DNA from: a virus
Strand: one strand, 5' to 3'
IMG/VR virus record: IMGVR_UViG_3300023174_002304
Span: 1-33,264 of that record
DNA: 33,264 nucleotides
Numbering within the stretch: position 1 is the first letter of the stretch; every line of letters begins with the position of its first letter. Under the pieces are notes generated by a model, which made no database searches, was not told the DNA's origin, and was given only the letters and a program-made list of their open reading frames with translations. Positions 15,184-22,752 of this stretch are shown here, in pieces. The position numbers and the translations under genes were made by a program.

Positions 15184-15836
15184 TTTGTAATCGAAATCAT
15201 AGTTGTAGTTGGTTCAAGATAAAATGCCTTTAACAGGCGAGAGAGAGTATGACCATCAATAACATCACCAGGCCATACAATAATTTGATTTGTGTGGGTA
15301 CAAATACCACCATTCGTTATAATATATAAGTCTTCTTCTTTACCATTCATTAAAGATCGCTTAACTGGCTTAATGTGCCTTATTTGACAGTTAAAGACTT
15401 CTACAGGTTTAGATTTATTATTAGCTTCTTCTATCCAAATACATTCATCAGTCTTTTCGAAATGATGTTTTGTACCTTCGTATTGTTCACCAGTTCTACC
15501 ATACTTGTCTTCTAATCTAACCAAGTCATGTTTATCTTCCGGCGTTTCAACTTCAAGTATGAATGCACCACCTTTAGATACTGCTTTTGTAGAATGAAAT
15601 CTAGACCTAAAGATATGTATCTTGTCTAGAGCTTTTAATTTAATTGTATTCCGTAAGAACGATAACTCTGTTTTGCCTTTAAGTAAAACAAAACCAGTGT
15701 TCTTATTCGGATGACAATGCATTGAAGTTTCTTTACCTTCTTCAATGTGTAGAAACCAAATTGCAACATTCGAATTTCTATAACAGAGATATTCCATACC
15801 CCAAGGTTTTTTCACAATAACATCACTATAGTCCAT
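15180..15836 (-). CDS. Cupin-domain protein resembling phosphomannose isomerase type II
   Basis: A 218-residue protein. The first cupin (about residues 8-115) opens with KPWGMEY, has SMHCHPNKNTGFVLLKG (His39, His41) and RFHSTKA as likely metal ligands, and ends with VETPEDKHDLVRLEDKYGR. This last segment is very like the C-terminal cupin of mannose-6-phosphate isomerase/GDP-mannose pyrophosphorylase proteins and of capsule phosphosugar isomerases. The second half (about 140-218) looks like a degenerate second cupin. It could isomerise a sugar phosphate feeding the kinase and dehydratase downstream. The start lies one base beyond the stop of the upstream gene and the stop overlaps the HAD start. 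Confidence 0.78.
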   Translation of the reverse strand: MDYSDVIVKKPWGMEYLCYRNSNVAIWFLHIEEGKETSMHCHPNKNTGFVLLKGKTELSFLRNTIKLKALDKIHIFRSRFHSTKAVSKGGAFILEVETPEDKHDLVRLEDKYGRTGEQYEGTKHHFEKTDECIWIEEANNKSKPVEVFNCQIRHIKPVKRSLMNGKEEDLYIITNGGICTHTNQIIVWPGDVIDGHTLSRLLKAFYLEPTTTMISITK

Positions 15837-15837
15837 T

Positions 15838-16272
15838 TTAATGTACCTTACTATTACGTCTTTCTTTTAACAATTCAACTAACTCTTCCTCATCCAACTC
15901 TGCATCTGTTGGACCATCATCGTCATCTTCACCATCAAACAACTGTGGCCTAATTGAAGACTTTGTTGCATGTTTCACATCTTCATCACATACTGCATTA
16001 GAATAATACTCTACTAAATCATCTTTTGGATCTATAACAGTAAGTATATCTGCCTCATAAATTATAGCAGAATTTTCTTTAATCAATTCTATTGGCAACC
16101 AAGGCATCATCATCATTACGGATCTACCCGTTGATACTCTTTTAAATACGATGTGCATCGGCCTATTCAGTAAAACAGTATCACTATCTTCTATTGCTGT
16201 GCAATCAGCTATAATATCTTCGCCACTTTGCAAACGAACAATTTTAATTTGCGATTCTGTTGTATTAAGCAT
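15838..16272 (-). CDS. Uncharacterised acidic-tailed phage protein, possibly Sm-like
   Basis: A 144-residue protein. Residues 8-55 (IKIVRLQSGEDIIADC, then NRPMHIVFKR) form a run of short beta strands that recalls an Sm/LSm-like small barrel; this is an impression of fold only. Residues 109-135 are very acidic (DGEDDDDGPTDAELDEEELV), which may mimic nucleic acid or be disordered. Proteins of this type follow uvsW in other T4-like environmental phages, so I regard it as a phage core-associated gene rather than part of the sugar pathway. The start overlaps the uvsW stop by 8 bases. Confidence 0.6.
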   Translation of the reverse strand: MLNTTESQIKIVRLQSGEDIIADCTAIEDSDTVLLNRPMHIVFKRVSTGRSVMMMMPWLPIELIKENSAIIYEADILTVIDPKDDLVEYYSNAVCDEDVKHATKSSIRPQLFDGEDDDDGPTDAELDEEELVELLKERRNSKVH

Positions 16273-17731
16273 TTTTGAGTTCTATGTTGTAAAATTTGTA
16301 ATTGAATTTTTCTTCGTCATATATTTTAACACGTTCCACAAAATGTTTCAATGTATAATTGGTAAACTTGCCAATTCTAAAATCATCTGCAATGTCAAAT
16401 AGAGTTGCAGCTTCTTTGTTATCACCTAATCTTAGACCTCTACCTATTGATTGTAAATTACGAATCCTTGATTTAGAAGGTGAGGAAAAGATAACATTAT
16501 GTAAATTGCGAATGTTGACGCCAGTACTAAAAGTGCCATATGAAGCAACAATGATTGCATCATGTTCTCTTTCAGTAATTGCCCGAATCGATTCCCTAAT
16601 CTCAACATCGGTGCCACCAAATACAAAAAACACTTTTCTTTTACCTGCATGTTCTTTAATATTCTCATATAAATGTTTACCATGTTTCTCAACAAATTGA
16701 AATAACACTAACGAGTTACCAGTCAGAGATAAAACTAAATTTCTAATAAAGTCATTTCTGGCCTTATTCATTACTATGTATTCGATCTCTTGGTTGTAGT
16801 CCCAAGATTTAGATTCTTTACATATAGTATCAGAGTATTTAAGAATCAAACATTTAATACTGAAATCTGCCAACTGTTTCTTTTCAATCAGTTCGGCAGT
16901 AGATGTTGCCTTATAGACTGGACCAAATAATCCTTCTAATACTAGTCTATGTGTTTGAGTTCCATCAAGTGTCCCTGTTGTCCCTATTCTATATTTAGCC
17001 GCTGTGCAACCAGATAGAATTGTTGTAAGAGACTTTGCTTTGAATTGGTGTGCTTCGTCACCAAGAACAAAATCAAATTGTTCAAAGTAATCACCTTCGT
17101 TTTTATAGATTGATTGCCATGTTGTTATGGTAAGAAACTTGTTTGTGTGTTTCTCTTTACCTGCATATTGGCGATGACAGTATTCTTCTGAATCATATCC
17201 ATATGAAGCAAAATCAGAATACATTTGTTCAACTAATGATGTTGTTGGAACAATTAACAGTCCACGTTTTGCATCTGCTGATTGTAGATATCTAATGATG
17301 CAATATAGTATCAAAGATTTGCCAGATGCAGTTGGTGATAATAAAAGAATTCTTCTGTTACGAATGGCATGAATGAAAGATTTTAATTGATAGTCTCTAA
17401 TCTCATGCGGTAACTTTAATGATTTAACAAACTCTGCAGCTTCAATTGCAGAAAAGTTTTCTGTTGTTGATATATCAGAATCAATCTCTAATGTGTAATC
17501 ACGTTCTTTGCAAAACTTTTCAATATAAGGTACTAGACCATGGTATATTGAAAAGCTCCGCAAGTCAGCTAATCTAATCTTACCATCCCACAAACGACTC
17601 TTGTAAGCTGGAACAAATTGATATCCTGGAACGTAGAAGGTAAAGTAGTCACTCAGTTCTTGTGCAATGTTTCTATCACATTCGAACTGAATGAAAGCCT
17701 CATTCTTCTTATGAAGTATTAAATCAGACAC
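16265..17731 (-). CDS. uvsW: UvsW RNA-DNA and DNA helicase
   Basis: A 488-residue superfamily 2 helicase matching T4 UvsW (502 residues), which unwinds R-loops and branched recombination intermediates and shifts the phage from origin-dependent to recombination-dependent replication. The N-terminal substrate-binding domain has the family segment GYQFVPAYKSRLWDGKIRL. Motif I is SPTASGKS (residues 132-139), motif II DEAH (225-228), motif III GTTGT, and motif VI QSIGRGLRLG. The start overlaps uvsY by 8 bases. It is expected to be transcribed from the sigma70-type promoter at 18179-18207. In T4 uvsW is a late gene, so early control here would be a difference. Confidence 0.97.
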   Translation of the reverse strand: MSDLILHKKNEAFIQFECDRNIAQELSDYFTFYVPGYQFVPAYKSRLWDGKIRLADLRSFSIYHGLVPYIEKFCKERDYTLEIDSDISTTENFSAIEAAEFVKSLKLPHEIRDYQLKSFIHAIRNRRILLLSPTASGKSLILYCIIRYLQSADAKRGLLIVPTTSLVEQMYSDFASYGYDSEEYCHRQYAGKEKHTNKFLTITTWQSIYKNEGDYFEQFDFVLGDEAHQFKAKSLTTILSGCTAAKYRIGTTGTLDGTQTHRLVLEGLFGPVYKATSTAELIEKKQLADFSIKCLILKYSDTICKESKSWDYNQEIEYIVMNKARNDFIRNLVLSLTGNSLVLFQFVEKHGKHLYENIKEHAGKRKVFFVFGGTDVEIRESIRAITEREHDAIIVASYGTFSTGVNIRNLHNVIFSSPSKSRIRNLQSIGRGLRLGDNKEAATLFDIADDFRIGKFTNYTLKHFVERVKIYDEEKFNYKFYNIELKNA

Positions 17732-18158
17732 CTTGAATAAATCTTTCCCATGCTATAAAGTCACGGAGTTGGAATGTTCTACTATTCAACTCCTTTAATA
17801 TAGCGGTACAAACATCAACAATCTCATCGTGCATTGCTTTAGTTGCAATGTACTTGTTGATATCTTCGTCACTATCCATATATGTAGTGATCTCAGATTT
17901 GAGTACAAATGGGAATGGCTGCCATCCATATTTTTGAAGATCGTCATCATCCAATTTACCTGTATAATATTCCCACTTAAGCTTCTTCATTCTGTTATAT
18001 TTGAATTCAGCTTCTTTGGAAAGTAAACGATGCCGTGAAAGTATATTTAAATACTTACTGTGCATCTTAGGTATATCTAGCAATGCTTTGCCAGGTTCTG
18101 TTCTGTCAATGTCGGAATCTTTCCGCCATTCTTCTAGTAGTTCGTCAAGTTGTTTCAT
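17724..18158 (-). CDS. uvsY: UvsY recombination mediator
   Basis: A 144-residue protein close in size and pattern to T4 UvsY (137), which loads the UvsX recombinase onto gp32-coated single-stranded DNA. It opens MKQLDELLEEWRKD and contains the helical region with YYTGKLDDDD. An upstream in-frame ATG at 18191 exists, but I reject it: it lies upstream of the -10 hexamer (18184-18179) and thus before the predicted transcript start. The ATG at 18158 has a strong AAAGGAGG at 18174-18167 with 8 bases of spacing. The gene is followed by uvsW with an 8-base overlap. UvsX itself is not in the window. Confidence 0.92.
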   Translation of the reverse strand: MKQLDELLEEWRKDSDIDRTEPGKALLDIPKMHSKYLNILSRHRLLSKEAEFKYNRMKKLKWEYYTGKLDDDDLQKYGWQPFPFVLKSEITTYMDSDEDINKYIATKAMHDEIVDVCTAILKELNSRTFQLRDFIAWERFIQGV

Positions 18159-18178
18159 AGTTAAAGCCTCCTTTGCGG

Positions 18179-18207
18179 AGTATACTCTCAATTCATAATA
18201 ATGTCAA
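18179..18207 (-). promoter_or_regulatory. Sigma70-type early promoter for uvsY-uvsW
   Basis: Minus strand TTGACA (18207-18202) and TATACT (18184-18179), one mismatch in total, with a 17-base spacer. The predicted start near 18172 falls at the edge of the Shine-Dalgarno, giving a very short leader. The element lies just after the stop of the tube-fold tail gene (18214) and marks the border between late structural genes and early recombination genes. Confidence 0.85.
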
Positions 18208-18213
18208 GCTGTT

Positions 18214-18753
18214 TTAGAATAATTTTTCAATATCGTAGTAACTGTACCTAAAGGTAACATCTGCACTAACTGTGTTACTTGGGTCATCCGTAGCACTCAT
18301 AACAAAGGTAGAAACAGAAACAGGAAACAAATCATGGAAATTAAAACGGTAATATGGTGTATTCGATGATGATAGTATTACAACTGATGCATCTGAATAC
18401 TGAGGCTTTTTAACTGCACTCTTAGCTGTAAATTTGTTTAATGTGCCGAGTTTTTGGTATTCTTCAAACTCTTTTGGGAAAGTCATCGCACGAATCCAAT
18501 CATGAATCTCTACCCAAGCTTTTAATTCTTCATCTATAAGAAAAGTGACATTCAATAAATCATATGTTGCTTTTTCTCCTGGTACATATAAGTCAATGAA
18601 CGGATTTGCTTGTTGTGCTTCTGACATAGAAATTCCAGGCACACTTAATGATTGACAAAAGTATTGTACGTTTGGCAATCTTGCGAATGTTAATATAAAC
18701 TTATTCGGTTGAAGAAAGTTTGGATTGGTTGGGTTTCTTGTAATGGCTGTCAT
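18214..18753 (-). CDS. Tail-tube-fold structural protein (gp19 paralogue, possibly gp3)
   Basis: A 179-residue virion protein. SLSVPGISMSEA, then a conserved YVPGEKATYDLLNVTFLIDE segment and WVEIHDWI correspond position by position to the tail tube protein in this same window (QLPGSTLG, the FVGNRTFADWTI region, and AFERWMQGI). It is therefore a tube-fold paralogue of gp19. Its place between gp23 and uvsY and its size fit the protein often annotated gp3 (tail completion/sheath stabiliser, 176 residues in T4) in T4-like cyanophages, but I cannot prove that identity. It is preceded by the gp23 terminator and by a late-box variant TCTAAATA, so it should have its own late transcript. AGGAGATTTG precedes the ATG. 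Confidence 0.8.
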   Translation of the reverse strand: MTAITRNPTNPNFLQPNKFILTFARLPNVQYFCQSLSVPGISMSEAQQANPFIDLYVPGEKATYDLLNVTFLIDEELKAWVEIHDWIRAMTFPKEFEEYQKLGTLNKFTAKSAVKKPQYSDASVVILSSSNTPYYRFNFHDLFPVSVSTFVMSATDDPSNTVSADVTFRYSYYDIEKLF

Positions 18754-18770
18754 TCAAATCTCCTGTCTTA

Positions 18771-18778
18771 TATTTAGA
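18771..18778 (-). promoter_or_regulatory. Candidate late promoter box (TCTAAATA)
   Basis: A one-mismatch version of the T4 late box TATAAATA, 18 bases upstream of the ATG of the tube-fold gene and just downstream of the gp23 terminator, where a new transcript must begin. Confidence 0.6.
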
Positions 18779-18781
18779 CAT

Positions 18782-18813
18782 AAAAAAAGGGGACATTTCT
18801 GTCCCCTTTTAAA
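18782..18813 (-). terminator. Rho-independent terminator after gp23
   Basis: On the minus strand an 11-base-pair perfect stem (AAAAGGGGACA with TGTCCCCTTTT) closes a GAAA tetraloop, which is a stable GNRA loop, and runs into seven T residues. It lies 24 bases after the gp23 stop and ends the capsid transcript. Confidence 0.95.
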
Positions 18814-18836
18814 GTACCCTCTTAGTGGGGTTTCGA

Positions 18837-20177
18837 TTACATCAAGTTACTGATGCGGAATCCGCGGTAGTAGTTGTTAGCTTGAGTGTTCAATGCGCCC
18901 AAACCTTGAGTAGTACCTTCTGCGAATGGGTTTGCAACTAAGCCGTAACGAGTCTTGAATCCAATTTTTGGTTGGAAAGTACCCGTATCGACTGCACGAA
19001 CCATTTGCAACGGAACGTATGGGCAGTAGAATAGACCAGCGTCATAAGCGTTAGTACCTTTGTAACCAACAACTGCGAATTCGCTGTTGAAGTTAGCAGG
19101 GAAGTATGGATCAATATAGACCTTGATACGACCAAAGATAGTACCAGCAAATGTATTGCCTGTATCGTCAACTGTCAAACTAACTTGACTCTGTAATGCA
19201 GAGTTATAGTCAAGAATACCAGCCATTGCAAGAGCAGATGCAACATCAGATGAACAGATCATGATGTTACCTTTTCCTCTACGAGTTGTTTTAGCAATCG
19301 TATTGGCTTCACGTTCAATTTGGAATGCAAGACCTTTGATCTTCTCAACCATCCAACGACCATTAGAGTCTGTGTCAAGGTTGAAAATACCAGCAGTTGT
19401 CGTACCTACTTGTGCACCGATTTTAGCAGATGCATAAACTGTACGAATAACTTCACGGTTAATTTCAGCAAGAATTTCTGTTGACAAAATATTTGCCAAT
19501 TCTGTTTCTGCGTCTAGACCGTGAACTGCTTTCAAGTCTTGTGCAAGTTCCATTGAGTATTCTGCCTTCAAAGCACGTGTCTTTGCAGTAACAGTAACTT
19601 TCTCAATAGAGAATGCCATTTCTTGGAATGCGTTAGCAGCAGCGCCATCACCCAAAGCTTCAGCACGAGCTGTAGTCATTGCAGCAACAGCGGCAGCGTT
19701 GTTTGTGAACAACTCAGTTGGTAATGAACCTTCTGCGAATGCGTTGTTTCCAGAAGTACCCAAACCAGAGAAACCAGTGTTTGCTTCGTTGTAGAAAGCT
19801 TCTGTACCTGCTTGAGTAGCATACTTAGTACGCATTGCGAAAATCAGACCTGTAGGACCTGTCATTGGTTGAACACCGCAAACGTCATACGCAATCAGAT
19901 TAGGTAATGAACGGCGAACCAAACTGATTAAGATTGGGTCGAAACCGGCAACAGGACCCGCAGCAGCAGAACCGCCTTGGAAACCGCCGTTGGTATTACC
20001 CATAGAGTTAACCACAGGTGCCTCATAGAGCATACCAGATGATTTTTGCATCTCTTGAGCTTGGTTCTCAAGAATAACCGCAGTAACCGCTTTACGGTAT
20101 GGGTCTTTAATTGCTGGGAGGTCTGGATGGTCCAGTACGCCTTCCCATTTCTTTTGTAATGATTCGGACAAATACAT
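18837..20177 (-). CDS. 23: gp23 major capsid protein precursor
   Basis: A 446-residue major head protein of the T4 gp23 family (521 in T4). The N-terminus YLSESLQKKWEGVLDHPDLP and the region FDPILISLVRRSLPNLIAYD, then GVQPMTGPTGLIFAMR, are the strongly conserved capsid blocks used for T4-type phylogeny. A likely gp21 cleavage site of the L-x-E type is LYE before APVVN, after Glu52, which would release a 52-residue delta peptide and leave a mature chain of 394 residues. It has a strong AAGGAGAT ribosome binding site. No exact late box is seen in the 25 bases in front, so it may rely on the gp22 promoter. A strong terminator follows. Confidence 0.98.
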   Translation of the reverse strand: MYLSESLQKKWEGVLDHPDLPAIKDPYRKAVTAVILENQAQEMQKSSGMLYEAPVVNSMGNTNGGFQGGSAAAGPVAGFDPILISLVRRSLPNLIAYDVCGVQPMTGPTGLIFAMRTKYATQAGTEAFYNEANTGFSGLGTSGNNAFAEGSLPTELFTNNAAAVAAMTTARAEALGDGAAANAFQEMAFSIEKVTVTAKTRALKAEYSMELAQDLKAVHGLDAETELANILSTEILAEINREVIRTVYASAKIGAQVGTTTAGIFNLDTDSNGRWMVEKIKGLAFQIEREANTIAKTTRRGKGNIMICSSDVASALAMAGILDYNSALQSQVSLTVDDTGNTFAGTIFGRIKVYIDPYFPANFNSEFAVVGYKGTNAYDAGLFYCPYVPLQMVRAVDTGTFQPKIGFKTRYGLVANPFAEGTTQGLGALNTQANNYYRGFRISNLM

Positions 20178-20202
20178 AAAATCTCCTTAGATTTGTTTTA
20201 GA

Positions 20203-21270
20203 TTATAATTTTGTTTTAGAAATAGCGCCGATAACGGATTGGACATAAGCGTCAGACGTTACAGTCTTCTTCTCACTACCGTCTTCAACTTGTTCATGCA
20301 AGTCTTGTGCGGCTGCTTTTTTCACACCAGAAGGAAAATAGTTTTCACGGATTGTTTCAAGCTTGTTTTTGTATTCGTCCTCTGTGGAGAATTCTACGCC
20401 CTCTGCGAGCGATTTGATTTTTTCAGCTTGAGTGTCTGTTAAACCTTCACACACTTGGTGTGTTACTTCAGTCTTGCGTGACTCAACTAAAGCTTTTGCG
20501 TAACTAATGCCACGTTCAATTTCTTCATTGAGTTTGCCTTCAAGTTCTTCAACTTTTTCGGCAAGTTCGCTTACTAAATCTACTTTCTCAGATGGAACAT
20601 CGATGTAGTGTTCAGCAAACAAATTGCGTAATCCACCAATGAAGTCTTCAGTCAATTCGGCACGTAGGCCAGATTCGATTGCGATTTCATTGTCGGACAT
20701 CCATTGTTCAACAACATAGTTGAGATAGTCATCAACTTTTTCTGTTAAGTCTGCTTTGATAGAATCAATTGCTTCTTCTAACATACCAGCATAACGTGCT
20801 TCTGTTTCTTCTTCAATTTGCGTAATACGGTCGTATACACGAGCTTCAAAGATTGTTGCTGCTTTGGATTTGAATTCTTCTGAGATGGTAGAATCATCAG
20901 CAAAGAGAGCGTCAACGTCCTCTTTCATCTTTTCTTTCATCTTCATTTTTTTCATCATTGCCTTGTCTTCGGCTTCATCATCATGCATTTCAGAAATATC
21001 TTCTTCACTCATGGCTTGTTTGCCACTTGAAGCTTTATTCTGAGTATCAGGTGATGCTGCGGAAGGTTTATTGGTTGGGGCTGCCACTTTAGTAGCGCCT
21101 TTACCAGTTTCGATCTTTTCAGAATCGTCATCTGGTTTACCATTCTCTGGCGTTGGCCCGCCTAAATCCTGTACGTCACCAGGTAATTTTTGTGGAGGCA
21201 TGCCGGATGCTGACTTCTTACTACCTGCAAGAATGTCGGCTGCTGCTTCCATTAATTTGTTATTTGCCAT
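20203..21270 (-). CDS. 22: gp22 prohead core scaffold
   Basis: A 355-residue highly charged, helical scaffold protein around which the gp23 shell assembles and which the gp21 protease later digests. Residues 24-90 are a Pro/Gly/Ser/Lys-rich low-complexity linker (from PPQKLPGD to NKASSGKQ). Residues 88-122 alternate Asp/Glu and Met/Lys (MMKKMKMKEKMKED), and the rest is predicted coiled coil (LVSELAEKVEELEGKLNEE). It is larger than T4 gp22 (269), mainly because of the linker. An exact TATAAATA late box lies 23 bases before the ATG and an AAGGAGATT ribosome binding site follows it, so gp22-gp23 form a late transcript. Confidence 0.92.
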   Translation of the reverse strand: MANNKLMEAAADILAGSKKSASGMPPQKLPGDVQDLGGPTPENGKPDDDSEKIETGKGATKVAAPTNKPSAASPDTQNKASSGKQAMSEEDISEMHDDEAEDKAMMKKMKMKEKMKEDVDALFADDSTISEEFKSKAATIFEARVYDRITQIEEETEARYAGMLEEAIDSIKADLTEKVDDYLNYVVEQWMSDNEIAIESGLRAELTEDFIGGLRNLFAEHYIDVPSEKVDLVSELAEKVEELEGKLNEEIERGISYAKALVESRKTEVTHQVCEGLTDTQAEKIKSLAEGVEFSTEDEYKNKLETIRENYFPSGVKKAAAQDLHEQVEDGSEKKTVTSDAYVQSVIGAISKTKL

Positions 21271-21292
21271 TAGGAATCTCCTTTTGATTTCT

Positions 21293-21300
21293 TATTTATA
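21293..21300 (-). promoter_or_regulatory. Exact T4-type late promoter box before gp22
   Basis: TATAAATA on the minus strand, between the gp21 stop (21304) and the gp22 ATG (21270). This is the gp55-recognised late sequence. The predicted start is near 21287. Confidence 0.85.
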
Positions 21301-21303
21301 AAT

Positions 21304-21954
21304 TTAAAGTTTTCGTAGGTAATTTTCAAAGAGCTTTAACGCAACCTGCTCAATTTGAGCTTTGGAAGCACTCTTTATTTGTTTTTTAGCGTTGTCAAAG
21401 TCTACTTCAACGAAGCGCCCCTCAACAAACATCCATTCTTTATTTTCCATAATGCCGTTAACGAAAGCACCAGGTGCAGATGGATCTGCAACAATGTCAG
21501 CAGCAGTGGCCAATTTTAAGTCATCTTGCACAAGACTATAACCTTCTTTAGTCTGTACAAGAGAACCCATTGCTCTAGATGAAACACCCACTTGAATATC
21601 ATTATCGATAAAGTTTTTAACGATTTGACCGTATGGTGTTTCTAAAATCAAAGCACGTCCATAATAAGAATTGCCATCTTCAGTCAATCCAACAATCTTA
21701 TGTGACACCCGTTCTAAGTTAATAGATGGTGTGTCAGGATGTCCAAGTTCACCCAATGCACGTCCAGTTTTAATAAATTCTTCATTGTAACGGTTTACTT
21801 CTTTACGAAGTGTGTCCATTTTGTACATTCTATTATTCTTGTTTACTTGTTCACCAACAAGAAATGTACCTTCAATGTAAAGTTTTTTCTTACCATTTTC
21901 AGAAGCTTCAGTAAAATACTTTACAGTTTCAATTGTTTCTGTAATTAGTTTCAT
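21304..21954 (-). CDS. 21: gp21 prohead core protease
   Basis: A 216-residue serine protease of the T4 gp21/herpesvirus-assemblin fold (T4 gp21 is 212) that matures the prohead. GELGHPD (His72) and VGVSSRAMG (Ser125/Ser126) carry the expected catalytic His and Ser; the acidic third residue is probably in ADIVADPSAPGA near 152-157. The C-terminus is helical and basic. It overlaps the upstream beta-rich gene by 4 bases and ends just before the late box of gp22. Confidence 0.95.
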   Translation of the reverse strand: MKLITETIETVKYFTEASENGKKKLYIEGTFLVGEQVNKNNRMYKMDTLRKEVNRYNEEFIKTGRALGELGHPDTPSINLERVSHKIVGLTEDGNSYYGRALILETPYGQIVKNFIDNDIQVGVSSRAMGSLVQTKEGYSLVQDDLKLATAADIVADPSAPGAFVNGIMENKEWMFVEGRFVEVDFDNAKKQIKSASKAQIEQVALKLFENYLRKL

Positions 21955-22319
21955 GATACTACTTGTCCTGTATAAACGTCTACGTTGTATGACGAATTCT
22001 TAGATAATTCTAATACAATCGTACCACCAGTTGCAATAGTGATTACAACATTAGATGTATTGTTGTTCGCAATAGAATAACCAAAATCATCAAAACGCAT
22101 TTCTCCAGCATTGTGTAATGTGAGAACTGGAGTATTTGCGGCTCTAGATACGGTAATATTACCATTACTAGACCATGTTACTCTTTTAATATCTGCTGAG
22201 TTAACAACCTCAGTAGTTGGATTTTTTCTTAAATCAATAAGATTGACTGTGTATGTTCCAGGATCAACGCATCTAACAACGGATGAACCTCTTAATGAAT
22301 TTTGAATTTCTATTGACAT
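21951..22319 (-). CDS. Small beta-rich putative virion protein
   Basis: A 122-residue protein that I do not recognise by family. It is composed largely of alternating Ser/Thr/Asn and hydrophobic residues forming beta strands (VKRVTWSSNGNITV-like spacing, then NVVITIATGGTIVLELS), with no Cys pair or membrane segment. Its position among portal, head-core and protease genes suggests a head component or head decoration protein. It overlaps gp21 by 4 bases (ATGA) and follows the basic protein by one base. Confidence 0.62.
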   Translation of the reverse strand: MSIEIQNSLRGSSVVRCVDPGTYTVNLIDLRKNPTTEVVNSADIKRVTWSSNGNITVSRAANTPVLTLHNAGEMRFDDFGYSIANNNTSNVVITIATGGTIVLELSKNSSYNVDVYTGQVVS

Positions 22320-22320
22320 G

Positions 22321-22752
22321 TTATCTTATTCCCATTGATGAGCGTCTACGCAAAGACATTTTTCTTTTTAATAACGTACGGCGCAATTTAGATTTTCTTG
22401 TTGTTTTCCAAGAACGCTTCAACATTCTAGCTTTATGTAACCTAACTGTAGCCGGTATTCTTTTAACTGTGTTACCAGATATTCTATAACCTTTAATACT
22501 AGAGCGTCTGACATTCTTCTGTACAACAATGCGCCCTTTAGCATTTCTTCTAATTCTTCGGCGAATCTTTTGGACTCTGCCCATATTAACAATGTTGCCG
22601 GCTTCTTCTAATTCGACAAACTCAAAAGTATCTTCAGCTACATATCTCTTAGCTTCTTCTAACCTTTTAGAAACGATTTCATCCAAACGAGCAAAAAGTA
22701 TTTCTTTTGCTTCATCTAAACGCTTATGTATAATCGAATCTACAAAACTCAT
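22321..22752 (-). CDS. Very basic head-module protein
   Basis: A 143-residue protein with two halves. Residues 1-50 form an amphipathic helix with the repeated pattern RLDEAKEILFARLDEIVSKR then RLEEAKRY. Residues 58-143 are extremely rich in Arg and Lys (KIRRRIRRNAKGRIVV, KRSWKTTRKSKLRRTLLKRK, LRRRSSMGIR). The position, between portal and protease, is that of T4 gp68 (141 residues), a prohead core protein, but I see no convincing sequence link. The charge suggests binding to packaged DNA, to RNA, or to the acidic scaffold. It overlaps the preceding gene by 4 bases. Confidence 0.7.
   Translation of the reverse strand: MSFVDSIIHKRLDEAKEILFARLDEIVSKRLEEAKRYVAEDTFEFVELEEAGNIVNMGRVQKIRRRIRRNAKGRIVVQKNVRRSSIKGYRISGNTVKRIPATVRLHKARMLKRSWKTTRKSKLRRTLLKRKMSLRRRSSMGIR

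Noticed and set aside
20178-20202. Own promoter for gp23
   Set aside because: The gap contains only TCTAAAAC and TTATAATC, which do not fit either the late box or a -35/-10 pair at proper spacing.
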